Shown here piece by piece: positions 55,390 to 64,000 of a DNA stretch of 64,000 bases. Position 1 is the first letter of the stretch; every line of letters begins with the position of its first letter. The DNA comes from Xanthostigma xanthostigma (taxonomy: Eukaryota; Arthropoda; Insecta; Raphidioptera; Raphidiidae): the NCBI GenBank assembly GCA_963575645.1, contig OY754466.1, forward strand, positions 16,470,001 to 16,534,000, in the 5' to 3' direction. The notes beneath the pieces are model-generated. The model did not search any database. It was not told where the DNA came from and saw only the letters and a list, made by a program, of their open reading frames with translations. The position numbers and the translations under genes were made by a program.

Positions 55390-55755
55390 ATATTATTTTT
55401 AAATCGTATAAGCTTTTCCTAATTAACAGTAAAACTAAAATATTTGCCTTTTACAATCAATTTTCTCTTTACAGGTTAGTTTGACATATTAATTTTTATT
55501 TAACAAATTATTTTCGTATAATTACCTACTGATAATTTTCTTTACCAAACTAAGTTTATTAATTAATTAAATAAAATAACCACACTGTGACTCAATAATT
55601 ATAGTACTTAATTGCCTTTAATAAATAACAAGTAATTAGTCATACATGAAAAATTAACTGTAATTTACAAACATGTTTTTCTTTGGAACAGTACATTTTA
55701 CAGAAAGCTTTTTTTATATATTAATAGTTTATTTGTTGTAACAATAGCTAGTATA
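55390..55755. other. Unassigned AT-rich sequence
   Basis: No supported feature. Confidence 0.4.
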
Positions 55756-55760
55756 CGTTG

Positions 55761-55845
55761 AACGATATACCTGTTAAAGAAGTGGAAGAATTTTGCTATC
55801 TAGACAGTATAACAGTAGCGGATTTAATAGGTGGGCAAAGGAACA
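55761..55845 (+). pseudogene. LINE reverse-transcriptase fragment
   Basis: The frame NDIPVKEVEEFCYLDSITVA matches the conserved I-x-x-V-x-x-F-x-Y-L-G-S motif downstream of the polymerase core in non-LTR retrotransposons. About 28 codons are recognisable; both sides have lost homology. Confidence 0.6.
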
Positions 55846-55849
55846 TTTG

Positions 55850-56025
55850 CTCACTGGGCCTCTGACGAAAGGCATTAAGGACCCCTCTTGCCAAAACTTA
55901 CTTTCGTTTTTTGTTATTTTTTGAAAATTATTTGTCTCTTGTACACAGCACAAGTAAGATGTGCTCTCAGGGGCCCATGTTATCTAAACACTTGCAATGA
56001 GTGGAAATAATAAAAAATGAAATAA
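55850..56025. other. Unassigned sequence
   Basis: May be part of the same dead LINE. Nothing else supported. Confidence 0.35.
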
Positions 56026-56028
56026 AAA

Positions 56029-56684
56029 ATTCCAGTCAATTGGGTGACGAGACCATTCCAACTTCAAAATGCTGACATTTCAGATAATATAATAAAGAAA
56101 ATAAAATTACTGATATCGTGAGGTGACGCGGGTTATGATATTATGATATTTGCTATTCGTTGCCATAGTTACCTACATAATATGTTTCACGTCACGTAAA
56201 AATTAATCGACGCCTGCCGAACTAGTTTATTTCTGACAGATCCATAAAACAAAAGAGCGGCTGATTTTTTTTATTTTCAAAATATTTCCAAAACTATAAA
56301 GTTTCGAAAACAAATTTTTTTACAAAACTTTCTTGAAAAAACAAATAAAATAATAAGTCGTTCTGAAAAGTATACCATTATTATATAAAAAACACCGTTA
56401 TAGGATATATCTTTTCTGTGTATGTGCTCATTTTCCCCAAAAACAATAGGGCTCTTAATATTTGCATACCAAACATCCTCTCAAATTTTGGTTTCAAACC
56501 GCTCATCCGTTTGACCTGTATCGGGCTCACAGACTAACAGACAAACAGACGCACAGTTTTTCCAAAAATATGTTTTTTTTTGGATCGGGAGACCTCAAAA
56601 CGCAAAAATTTTGTATAAAATTTTGAAAAGTGAATTTATACCTAAACTAGTACCACTCCCCACTTGTGGGTTAGAATGGTAAAA
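56029..56684 (+). repeat. Family A repeat, full-length copy
   Basis: Begins CAGTCAATTGGGTGACGAGA and ACCATTCCAAC, ends GTTAGAATGGTAAAA. It lacks the CTAG of the internal Helitron-like end (GGTGACGCGGGTTATGA) but retains everything after it. Confidence 0.8.
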
Positions 56685-56689
56685 TAAAA

Positions 56690-57405
56690 AATTTAATAAT
56701 TTACGTAATCAGAAGTAATAAGTCAGTTATTACAAACGTCTACGATTTATCGAATATTTCTGACTTGTCCAAAACGTTCTAGGAGGCGCTTGAGAGGGCC
56801 ATTTGTAGGGCATAAAAATTCAGTTGGCAATGAATAAACGTTCAAAAACTATTATATAAGGACTCCTAAGGAGATTTTGCTCACATCAGAAGTTTCATCT
56901 CCCTTCAAGAAATTAATGAACGAGAAGTGTATGTAAAATCAGACTTAACCAATATTATCTTGTATCCTCAGGTCGTTAAACGTAAACCAATAAAGAAAAT
57001 CTAGCACATATTTTGCTGCAACCGCAAAATTCCCTACAGTCCTGCTTTAATAGTATTTTTGTTAGTTGCACCCTTGTGGAGCGTCGGTCGATATTGATAA
57101 ATGCGATTCGTTATACGAGCTCGGTGTATTATTGCGTATACATTCAGGGGGTTTCGGTGGCAACATAGTATCGTGTTTGCACGGTGCGTGTTCGGGGTGC
57201 GTGTGTGCGTGACTTTTCTCCCGACTCTCTTGCAGTCACATGCTATAATACAGATCGATTTATGTTTCGTCTGCGTGCGCCACCTATGGCCACGCTCCGC
57301 TGCCTCGATCTGCCACAAGCGCAAGGTGCGTTAAATATTTCCAAAATACGCCGATAAATTATTGCTTTCACAAGACAAACTGGCTTATGTCGAATTTTCA
57401 ATATT
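56690..57405. other. Unassigned; GC-rich block at 57060-57330
   Basis: The block (GCGTGTGTGCGTGAC, GCCACCTATGGCCACGCTCC) has open frames of 77 and 96 codons on opposite strands, neither recognised. It could be a promoter-like or transposon 5' region. Confidence 0.35.
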
Positions 57406-57408
57406 AAG

Positions 57409-57480
57409 TGTCATTTCAACCCACAAGTGGGGGACTGGACCCTACTATTTTAAGCGAAAAATCATATTTCAAAATTTTGA
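57409..57480 (-). repeat. Family A repeat, terminal part
   Basis: CATTTCAACCCACAAGTGGG to CATATTTCAAAATTTTG is the family's last 70 bp, directly abutting family C. Confidence 0.65.
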
Positions 57481-58421
57481 CGTGATAACGTCTTATAAAT
57501 TGATGAATCACCAATCTTATAAATTGATAAAACACCGGCTGCATGCACGAAAAAGTGTAACGTTCCTAACGCATAACGTTCCTAACGCGTAACGTTCCGC
57601 CTGACCCTGTGCGTGCTTTTTGCTAATTTCTCGCTCAATTTAAATCAGATCGGTTTGAAACCAGTCTTAAACAAAAGAGGAGAACATTTTACATAGATTT
57701 CGTATAACAGAATTTGCCTAAACAGTTTTTTTATACAAATTTATATAGAAAAATAGCTGTATAAATGCAATGTTGTCTAATGCATGGCGCGACGCGGTCG
57801 GTCGTCTTTGTTTGCCGTACATGGAAATTAGAAGAGAACGTATGTCTTGTCTTAACATGAAAACGGCTGCATTTCTAATGTTTAATTCAATTTTTTGACA
57901 TTAGTATTTTGTGAAATGCAACGCCTTCTAAGTTAAGTATTGGAATAACTAATTATTATTAGAACATAATACTTTGACAGTTGCAAACGTCACTTTTGGC
58001 ATTTCTTATCATTCCGACACCAAGGATAAGCGGATTGAAACCAAATTTTGGGAGGATGTTTGATATGCAAATGTGAAGTGGCCTATTGTTTTTGGGGAAC
58101 ATCGGCGCATGCGTAAAAGAATATATCTCTTATAATGATGTTTTATATAATAATAATATAGTTTTTAAAACGGTTTTTACTCTATCTATTTTTACTAGAA
58201 ATTTTTGTAAATTTTTTGGGGAAAATCGGCGCATGCGCAAAAGAGATACATGCCATAGTTGTTTTTTATATAATAATAGTATACTTTTTATAGTGTTTTA
58301 TTATTCTACTTAATAAAATTTACCTAAATTTGAAGCGAAAGATGCAATATCATAGATTCGAATTATTATAATTATTATATAAATTTAGGTTAGGTATTAC
58401 GGAATACGTTATCACGTAAAA
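57475..58421 (-). repeat. Composite family C, longer copy
   Basis: Inverse of 12913-13540 with the same end motifs (TTTTGACGTGATAACGTCTT and AATACGTTATCACGTAAAA). It keeps a longer piece of family A (58023-58340) between the family-C core and the outer end, which the other copy has lost. Confidence 0.75.
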
Positions 58422-58439
58422 CTATCGTCCGTAAACCGA

Positions 58440-59140
58440 CTTTACAGACAACCAATTTTTTTTTCAATATCTTTTCGTTTTGGGGTCCCCCGAATCCAAA
58501 AAACAATTTTGGAAAAACTCTGTTCGTCTGTTAGTCTGTGAGCACGATACAGGTCAAACGGATGAGCGAATTGAAACCAAATTTTTGGGAGGATGTTTGG
58601 TATGCAAAAATGAAGGGCTCTATTGTTTTTGTGTAAAATCGGCGCATGCGCAGAAGAGATATATCCTATAACGGTGTTTTTTTTCATAACGGCTTATTTT
58701 TCTATTTATTTTTTCAAGAAAGTTTTTTTTTCCAAACTTTATAGTTTCGAAAATATTTTGAAAATAAAAAAAAATCAGCTGTTCCATTGTTTTGTAGATC
58801 TGTCAGAAATAAACTAGTTTAGCATGCTTTGATTAATTTTTACATGCCGTGAACATAACATTTTCGATAATTGATTAACTTTATTCTATTATAAAATAAG
58901 TAGATATATACTAATAAATTTTTATATTTTTTAGATTATTTCTGAAGAAGATCCAAATCTGGAGCGAAACGTCATCTTTTGTAATATTGATTTATTATTA
59001 TATTTTTGTCAATATATAGTCTGCAAAAAATTGGTCGACACTTTTATTTATTTGAGGAATTCTATTCAGACGTTAATCAAAGATTTGAATAATATTAGTC
59101 ATTACCCGCGACACCTCACGCGATGTTAATAAAAATTTTT
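58440..59140 (-). repeat. Family A repeat split by another repeat
   Basis: 58440-58858 and 59085-59140 are parts of one family A copy (minus). The 230 bp between them includes the repeat at 58915-59060. Confidence 0.7.
58915..59060 (+). repeat. Dispersed repeat, copy 2 of 2
   Basis: Second copy of the repeat at 44270-44410, inserted in family A. Confidence 0.65.
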
Positions 59141-59144
59141 TCAG

Positions 59145-59580
59145 ATTTTTGGGGATAACGAATTTTTGAGAGCATTCATTTGAGGGTACAGGAAAGCTTT
59201 GGATAAAAAAAAATTGGACAAAATTTAGATCTTTCTCTTCGGATAATCATAATAAGAAAAAATGTGGGTTGCCATTTAAAATTTTATATTCACCCCTTGC
59301 GAGGGGGTGAGTGGGTGGGTGTGAGTTTTGTTTGCAAACAATTTCACCTTCCAAGCTGAGCAACTTTTGTTCGAAACTTTTTTCACGAAAACCTACCCTT
59401 CAGAAAATTTCGGACCATTGCCGGACCCTTATATAAATATGAAATTTCGACACCCAACTACTGTCAAGATAATAACAAAATTATCAAAATGTCCAAGAAG
59501 GTTTTATTTTGCAAAAAGATGAATAAGAAATATTTCGTTTATGTAAATTGAAATTAAAAAAAAAAAAACGTCACCTTTAT
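59145..59580. other. Unassigned sequence
   Basis: GAGGGGGTGAGTGGGTGGGT is a short G-rich run near 59301. No gene supported. Confidence 0.4.
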
Positions 59581-59582
59581 AT

Positions 59583-59853
59583 ACCTATAGATATAAAATT
59601 GCGGTGTGCGTGTATTTGTAATTCTTCTCCTTCTAAACGGCTTGGCCGATTTTTATGAAATTTGTTTGTTCTTATACTTGGATGGTTCTTAGCTATAGTT
59701 GGACCTGGTAGATGGCGTTATTATCGAGATTCAGAAAGTTTTTTTTATATTTTTCAACCAATTTTTTTTTAATTTCTCGCGTAAAAACATAATTTTCAGC
59801 CTCCCAGCACCTCTCAATCTACAAATTCGGGCGAAGTCGGACGGAGCCGCTAG
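59583..59853 (+). mobile_element. Non-autonomous Helitron
   Basis: The 5' part TATAGATATAAAATTGCGGT and CTAAACGGCTTGGCCGATTT is typical of insect Helitrons; the 3' end ATTCGGGCGAAGTCGGACGG then AGCCGCTAG is the expected GC-rich hairpin and CTAG. The base after CTAG is G rather than T. The 96-codon frame from 59699 is incidental. Confidence 0.65.
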
Positions 59854-59857
59854 GAAT

Positions 59858-60262
59858 ATGATAACATTCGGCTATATAGATAGTTCTAAAGTGAATCAAA
59901 TTGAACCGTCGATTATCTGCACAGAATCCGTGAATGGGATTAAAAATAATAATTCTGTAAAGCCCCTTTTACAAACGACCGTTTTATAGTAAAGTTGTAA
60001 TCAGTTAAAATAACATTCTTGTGTACATGAATTATCTTCTGAGATATGATAACATGTAAACAGCTGGAATAACAAACTAAGCATACAATTTCATAAACAA
60101 TCTGAAAACCGTTTAACCGTTATGGTCGGCTATTGTATACATCGTTCTTTGTTTATATCGTTCAATAAATTCCAATTTTGAGACATACATTATTATATAT
60201 ACCGAGATTCAAGAATGGTTCACAAACATCGCGTGTCCAAATTGACCCTTGGTATATGACAA
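59858..60262. other. Unassigned sequence
   Basis: No supported feature. Confidence 0.4.
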
Positions 60263-60266
60263 GAGG

Positions 60267-60653
60267 CCGTTCACAAATTATGTGAGGCAAATTTGGCGAT
60301 TTTTCCACCCCCCCCCCTCCCCCTTGGTGAGATGCCGTAAGATTTTGCTCGACTCCCCCTCTCCTCCTCTAATCTCACCTGAGATTTTCCAAAATGCGTA
60401 TTTTTAATATAAATACGTAAATCTGTGCTTGATTGCGCTGAATTTGTTTAAAAAAACATAAATAAATATTATTGCATATGATTTAGCCATAACAATTTTT
60501 ACTTTATTTAACCCAGTTTTCTCGCAATTTTACACTGTTTCTTTCGGAAAAAATCACGTGATATTCGCCGAGACTCCCCCTCTCCCCCTCTGAGATTTGG
60601 TTAGATTCGGCTCGTCCCCCCCTACCTAAACGCTTCACGTAATTTGTGAACGT
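60267..60653. mobile_element. TIR element with C-rich subtermini
   Basis: CGTTCACAAATTATGTGAGG at the left and the inverse of CGTTCACAAATTACGTGAAG at the right are TIRs. Both are followed by runs of C (CCCCCTCTCCTCCTC and CCCCCTCTCCCCCTC). No transposase; superfamily undetermined. Confidence 0.65.
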
Positions 60654-60654
60654 T

Positions 60655-60900
60655 TCCCAATTAAAAACGATAGAAATTGAACCGACCACATAAGTAAAAC
60701 CAGTGGGAGTATATGCCCAAGTAATTCAAGAATTACAAGGCGCGAAATTTTACATCATATACCCCGGTGTTTTGTTTGAAAATCGGTGTATATTTATCGT
60801 TCAGCCCGGAATTGTTTTCTTAAAAACTCCACATTTGCCCTTTCCCGTTTCACTGCGAGACAATTCGCATACCCGTTTATCGTTCAAAGACTTTTTTTCT
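60655..60900. other. Unassigned sequence
   Basis: A 66-codon plus frame (60703) has no recognised domain. Confidence 0.35.
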
Positions 60901-60904
60901 TAGT

Positions 60905-61093
60905 TTGATCCCCATCGGGGGGGTTTTGATTATACAATGGCGATAGAAATACTGCAAACTCTGTAAAAATTTCAACTCTCTACCTATTACGGTTCATGAG
61001 ATACAGCCAGCTGACAGACAGACGGACGAACAGCAGAAAGATATTAATAGGATCTCGTTGAGCATCCATCGGGAACAGAACCCTATAAAAAGC
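60905..61093 (+). repeat. Common insect repeat with CTGACAGACAGACGGACG
   Basis: TTCATGAGATACAGCCAGCT, GACAGACAGACGGACGAACA and GAACAGAACCCTATAAAA follow in the order of a repeat widespread in insects, which usually ends near GGAACCCTA. It may be related to the repeat starting at 63930. Confidence 0.55.
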
Positions 61094-61094
61094 G

Positions 61095-61438
61095 CATTAA
61101 AATCGCTTAAATTTTTCAAGAGATTCGTGAATGAAAAACTCGTAAAAAAGTGTTTTTTTTTAAATTGCTAGTAAAATTCTTATCAGATCGATTTTTTTGT
61201 AATAAATTACTTTCTTAGGTTAAAAAAAACTGCGTCTATTTCCGCAAACCACGTCAAAATCGGTTCATTTGTTGACGAGATATCGTGAACGAAAAATACG
61301 TAAGAAAGTGTTTTTTTTTTTTGAGCTCAAAGAGCTAAAAAATAAACTTCTTGCTATATTTTATATATTTTTGGGAGTTTTGAACTCGAAAATAGCGAGA
61401 AATTTCAGGGATGGCGTGCGGGGTCAAACTTCTTCTCA
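61095..61438. other. Unassigned AT-rich sequence
   Basis: Two similar lines (CGTAAGAAAGTGTTTTTTT and CGTAAAAAAGTGTTTTTTT) suggest a diverged direct duplication of about 175 bp (61130 and 61290). Confidence 0.45.
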
Positions 61439-61440
61439 AT

Positions 61441-61740
61441 GGGTCTAGCCGGATAAATATGGCGAGTTGGCCCCCAAATGGCAACCTATATCGAAACTTA
61501 TATTGTAATATAGACTTGATCTGCGAGCTCTTTTTATATACTTAATTCAATTAGTTTTCGACATATGACTCTTTGAACGATAGTCGTTCGTAGGCTCGAT
61601 TTTGCTCTATATATGTCAAAGGGGAGTGCGGGGGTAACGCATATATAAAAGAGTTCGTACATCAAGTCGATATTAAAACATAAGTTTCGATATAGGTAGC
61701 CATTTGGGGGCCAACTCGCCATATCTATCCGGCTAGATCC
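61441..61740. repeat. 300-bp TIR element, about 105-bp arms
   Basis: GGGTCTAGCCGGATAAATAT, GGCGAGTTGGCCCCCAAATG, CCTATATCGAAACTTAT and GACTTGAT recur as inverses in the right arm (ends GGCTAGATCC). The interior is unique. Confidence 0.75.
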
Positions 61741-61744
61741 TTTT

Positions 61745-62029
61745 CTTCAACCAGATTCGTTCAGAAATTACTGATCTGTGGAGATTTTGTTTGAACTTGG
61801 ATATGCGTAATAGAAATAGCGCGCATTGTTCTGGAACAGAACTTAGGTAGGATTTGCATGGAAAATATACTTAAATATGTATTTTGTAATTTAAATGCAT
61901 GCGGCACTAAAGTATCGTTCAGTTTTTGGCGGTGGATGCATTCACCGCAATGTTACGTTAACCACAGCTGCATATATAAAAGTTATTCCAGCAACCTAAT
62001 TCCTTGCCAGATATTCTCAGACATACAAT
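61745..62029. other. Unassigned flank of the hAT insertion
   Basis: An open frame (61858 onward) includes a few cysteine- and aromatic-rich codons but is interrupted by the hAT element and was not recognised. Confidence 0.35.
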
Positions 62030-62037
62030 TTCTACAC

Positions 62038-62476
62038 CAGCCATACTCAAAGTGTACTCCGCGGAACCCTAGGGTTCCGCGAAACCCCTGTGGGGGCTTC
62101 GCAAGAATTTAGAAAAATATTAAAACACCTCTCTCTCTGTTTGAGGCGATGTTCACGAGGCGCAGCCAAACTTAGTCGCCACCACAGTAAAAATTATTAT
62201 TGTACTATACCGCCGCCGATAGGTATCTACTTGTGTGAGCGCAGTGCCTTTGATAAAAGCCGCCCCTGAGATTAGGCGCTATAGTTATGAACAAAACATA
62301 AAGTCGAGAATTGCTTGCACTGTCAATTTGTATTTCTATTTTTTTTTTTTGATTATAATACTATTAATAAGTAACTGTTACATTGTCCTCGTATTATGCT
62401 TATTAATTAAGAATGCATATAAAGACATTTTTGTTTTATTGAGGGTTCCGTCACCAAAAAAGTTTGAGAACCGCTG
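62038..62476. mobile_element. Non-autonomous hAT element
   Basis: The ends CAGCCATACTCAAAG and the inverse of CAGCGGTTCTCAAACTTTTT are hAT-like, with a perfect 8-bp target duplication TTCTACAC at 62030-62037 and 62477-62484. GGAACCCTAGGGTTCC is a palindrome near the left end, and GGGTTCCG recurs near the right. No transposase remains in the 439 bp. Confidence 0.8.
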
Positions 62477-62492
62477 TTCTACACTATTAAAA

Positions 62493-62639
62493 ATGGAATG
62501 TACTCATGTTAACCTGACGTTACCGTGCATGGACTGCAGAAAAGAAAACAAAGAAACTGTACCTCATCCGACCAGAAGATATTGCAAGCCATTCATTACA
62601 AAGCCTTTTAAACCACTTGGAGAGTTCGAGACAAAATAA
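62493..62639 (+). other. Possible terminal exon, unknown product
   Basis: The frame MECTHVNLTLPCMDCRKENK, then CKPFITKPFKPLGEFETK and a stop, has a coding-like composition and lies just after the hAT. Before the insertion, the frame extended upstream to about 61980 through candidate acceptors such as TTCTCAG. The protein is not recognised, and the hAT insertion would now disrupt or lengthen the exon. Confidence 0.3.
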
Positions 62640-62689
62640 GCTATCTAAACCCAGTCGTGGGTTAATTATTGCGGTACAAACCATTCGTT

Positions 62690-63575
62690 ATCATCTCTTC
62701 TGTGAAATTGCAAAACTGCTATAGTTCTTGACCAATACTACTTACATAGTTCTAGCTCCGAAGGAACGGTTATTAATTCATAAATCTTAATAGCACTTGT
62801 TTTGACCATTGAATCGTTTTTAGGTTATTTGATAGTTCCAAAACTATATATAGTTACAAAACTATATATTCTTGAAATCACACTTATGTTATACTTTGAG
62901 TAGTTGCTGATTCTTAAATTCCAAAAATAACTTACGCATAGTTCTAGCTCTAAACAAAAAGATAGAAGGTTAAATGTCAAAAATATACCCCTTTCTTGAT
63001 CACTCCAGGTATTAAATGGTAAATACGACTTTGTATTTGGATAGTTTCAAAAAAATTAATATACCTAGGTAGTTTTATCCGCAAGTAAACAGGATATGGG
63101 ATATTTATTTCTAAAAGTCTGGACTACTTTAGTCAGATAATTTCAAAGAAGCTTACATAATCTCAGTTAAAAATAAAAATTTAAGATACTTTTCATTTGT
63201 AAATCTCACAGTAAACTGAAATATTGTACGTTGAATAGTTCTTGACTACAGCAACTTACATAGTTCCAGTTAGAATTAAAATTTAAGATACTTTTCATTA
63301 TTGAATCTTAAATTAATTTGAGGTATTGTACGTTAAATAGTTCTTGACCACAGCGACTAACATATTTGGCATCAAAAATAGAGAGGATATTATTATTGCT
63401 AAATTTCAAAATAACTGCGATAGTGTACGTTGAATAGTTCTTGACTACAGCAACTATGCAACTTACATATTAGAAATAAAATGTGAGCGACTTTTCATTA
63501 TTAAATCTTAAATTAACTTGAGGTATTGTAAGTTCTTGACCACAGAAACTTACATAGTTCCAACTATAAGTGAAT
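62690..63575 (+). repeat. Degenerate tandem array
   Basis: The core ATAGTTCTTGACYACAGCAA followed by CTTACATAGTTCYAGYT recurs at about 62720, 63235, 63340, 63437 and 63530, with weaker copies near 62900 and 63110. The spacing in the best part is about 93-105 bp. Secondary words TTTAAGATACTTTTCATT and GAGGTATTGTACGTT lie between the cores. Confidence 0.7.
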
Positions 63576-63579
63576 AAAT

Positions 63580-63925
63580 GTTTCTACTAGGACAGCTAAC
63601 CAAGTGAACTAAGAAGCGTACACGTGTCCGAACTACGTGCCGCTATGAACTAGCATTAGACGTCCGGAGCACGTATCCACAGGAATCATGTGTTTCATCT
63701 TCAATCATCCTTGCTATAACACCGTTCAGCTATTAGATATCCGCTTCTGATTGTCTCATAATTGTCTTTCATCTTCGAAATGATATAGGAAATAAATAAA
63801 CCGAACATATTGTAGTTTGGAAGTCAGGATTTGTCACTTGTCGAAAAAATATTAGTCTTTAAAAATAGTATTATTTTAATTGTTTAAAAGTCCACAAAAA
63901 TAAGTATTTAGCGATTTTATTTTTA
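63580..63925. other. Unassigned sequence
   Basis: 63600-63700 is more balanced in composition but has no long frame. Confidence 0.35.
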
Positions 63926-63927
63926 AG

Positions 63928-64000
63928 CTTCCGTACCTCAAAAGGAAAAAAGGTACCCTTATACGATCACTTTGTTGTCCGTCTGTCTGTCTGTCAAGAC
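63928..64000 (+). repeat. Common insect repeat, cut by window end
   Basis: CTTCCGTACCTCAAAAGGAA, GGTACCCTTATACGATCACT and TTGTTGTCCGTCTGTCTGTC match a repeat I know from many lepidopteran genomes, in which the tail CTGTCTGTCAAGAC continues. Only its start is inside the window. Confidence 0.6.

Noticed and set aside
57034..57334. Overlapping 96- and 77-codon frames as genes
   Set aside because: They lie on opposite strands over the same GC-rich block; neither has a domain, and GC-rich sequence lacks stop codons by chance.
1..64000. A novel prokaryotic-style defence or biosynthetic system
   Set aside because: No clustered genes, no operon structure and a clearly eukaryotic repeat content.

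Overview
The window looks like AT-rich, gene-poor nuclear DNA from an insect or other arthropod. No bacterial gene density, operon, ribosome-binding site or CRISPR array is present. Evidence for an insect: retrotransposon tails, tRNA-headed SINE-like repeats, Helitron ends (hairpin then CTAG|T), hAT and PIF/Harbinger elements with textbook target-site duplications, a U6 snRNA fragment, and dispersed CTGTCTGTC-type and ACTCGCACTTGACTGG-type repeats of a kind I associate with lepidopteran and other insect genomes. The order cannot be fixed from this sequence alone.

Genes: the only well-supported protein gene is a small intronless one at 9472-9867 (minus), with a TATA box upstream, a polyadenylation signal downstream, two full CDK-type phosphorylation sites and a C-terminal RxLxF-like cyclin-docking motif. 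Weak candidates for isolated exons are at 6165-6350 (minus), 15330-15556 (minus), 50038-50250 (minus, signal-peptide-like) and 62493-62639 (plus). Almost all other open frames are chance frames or transposon remnants.

Layout. 0-9 kb: terminal-inverted-repeat (TIR) and foldback elements, tandem duplications, a decayed LINE reverse-transcriptase tail. 9.4-10 kb: the gene. 11-15 kb: a 136-bp MITE, a 670-bp TIR element, one copy of composite family C, and a LINE 3' end split by a double-palindrome element. 15-20 kb: almost featureless. 20-27 kb: minisatellite, SINE, Helitron, LINE end, nested inverted repeats, MITE family D. 27-39 kb: family A copies, a tandem/inverted block, a U6 fragment fused to a foldback element, a deleted Harbinger element carrying remnants of both its genes, and a 540-bp foldback element. 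41-48 kb: SINE copies, one split by a hAT element exactly in its RNA polymerase III A box, a second MITE D copy, another foldback. 49-59 kb: more family A, palindromic elements, a tRNA-Gly pseudogene, Helitron ends, the inverted partner of family C. 59-64 kb: Helitron, TIR elements, a hAT element with a perfect 8-bp duplication, a degenerate tandem array, and a common insect repeat cut by the window edge.

The main biology is therefore a layered record of transposition. Paired occupied and empty sites inside the same 64 kb allow several insertions to be defined precisely.
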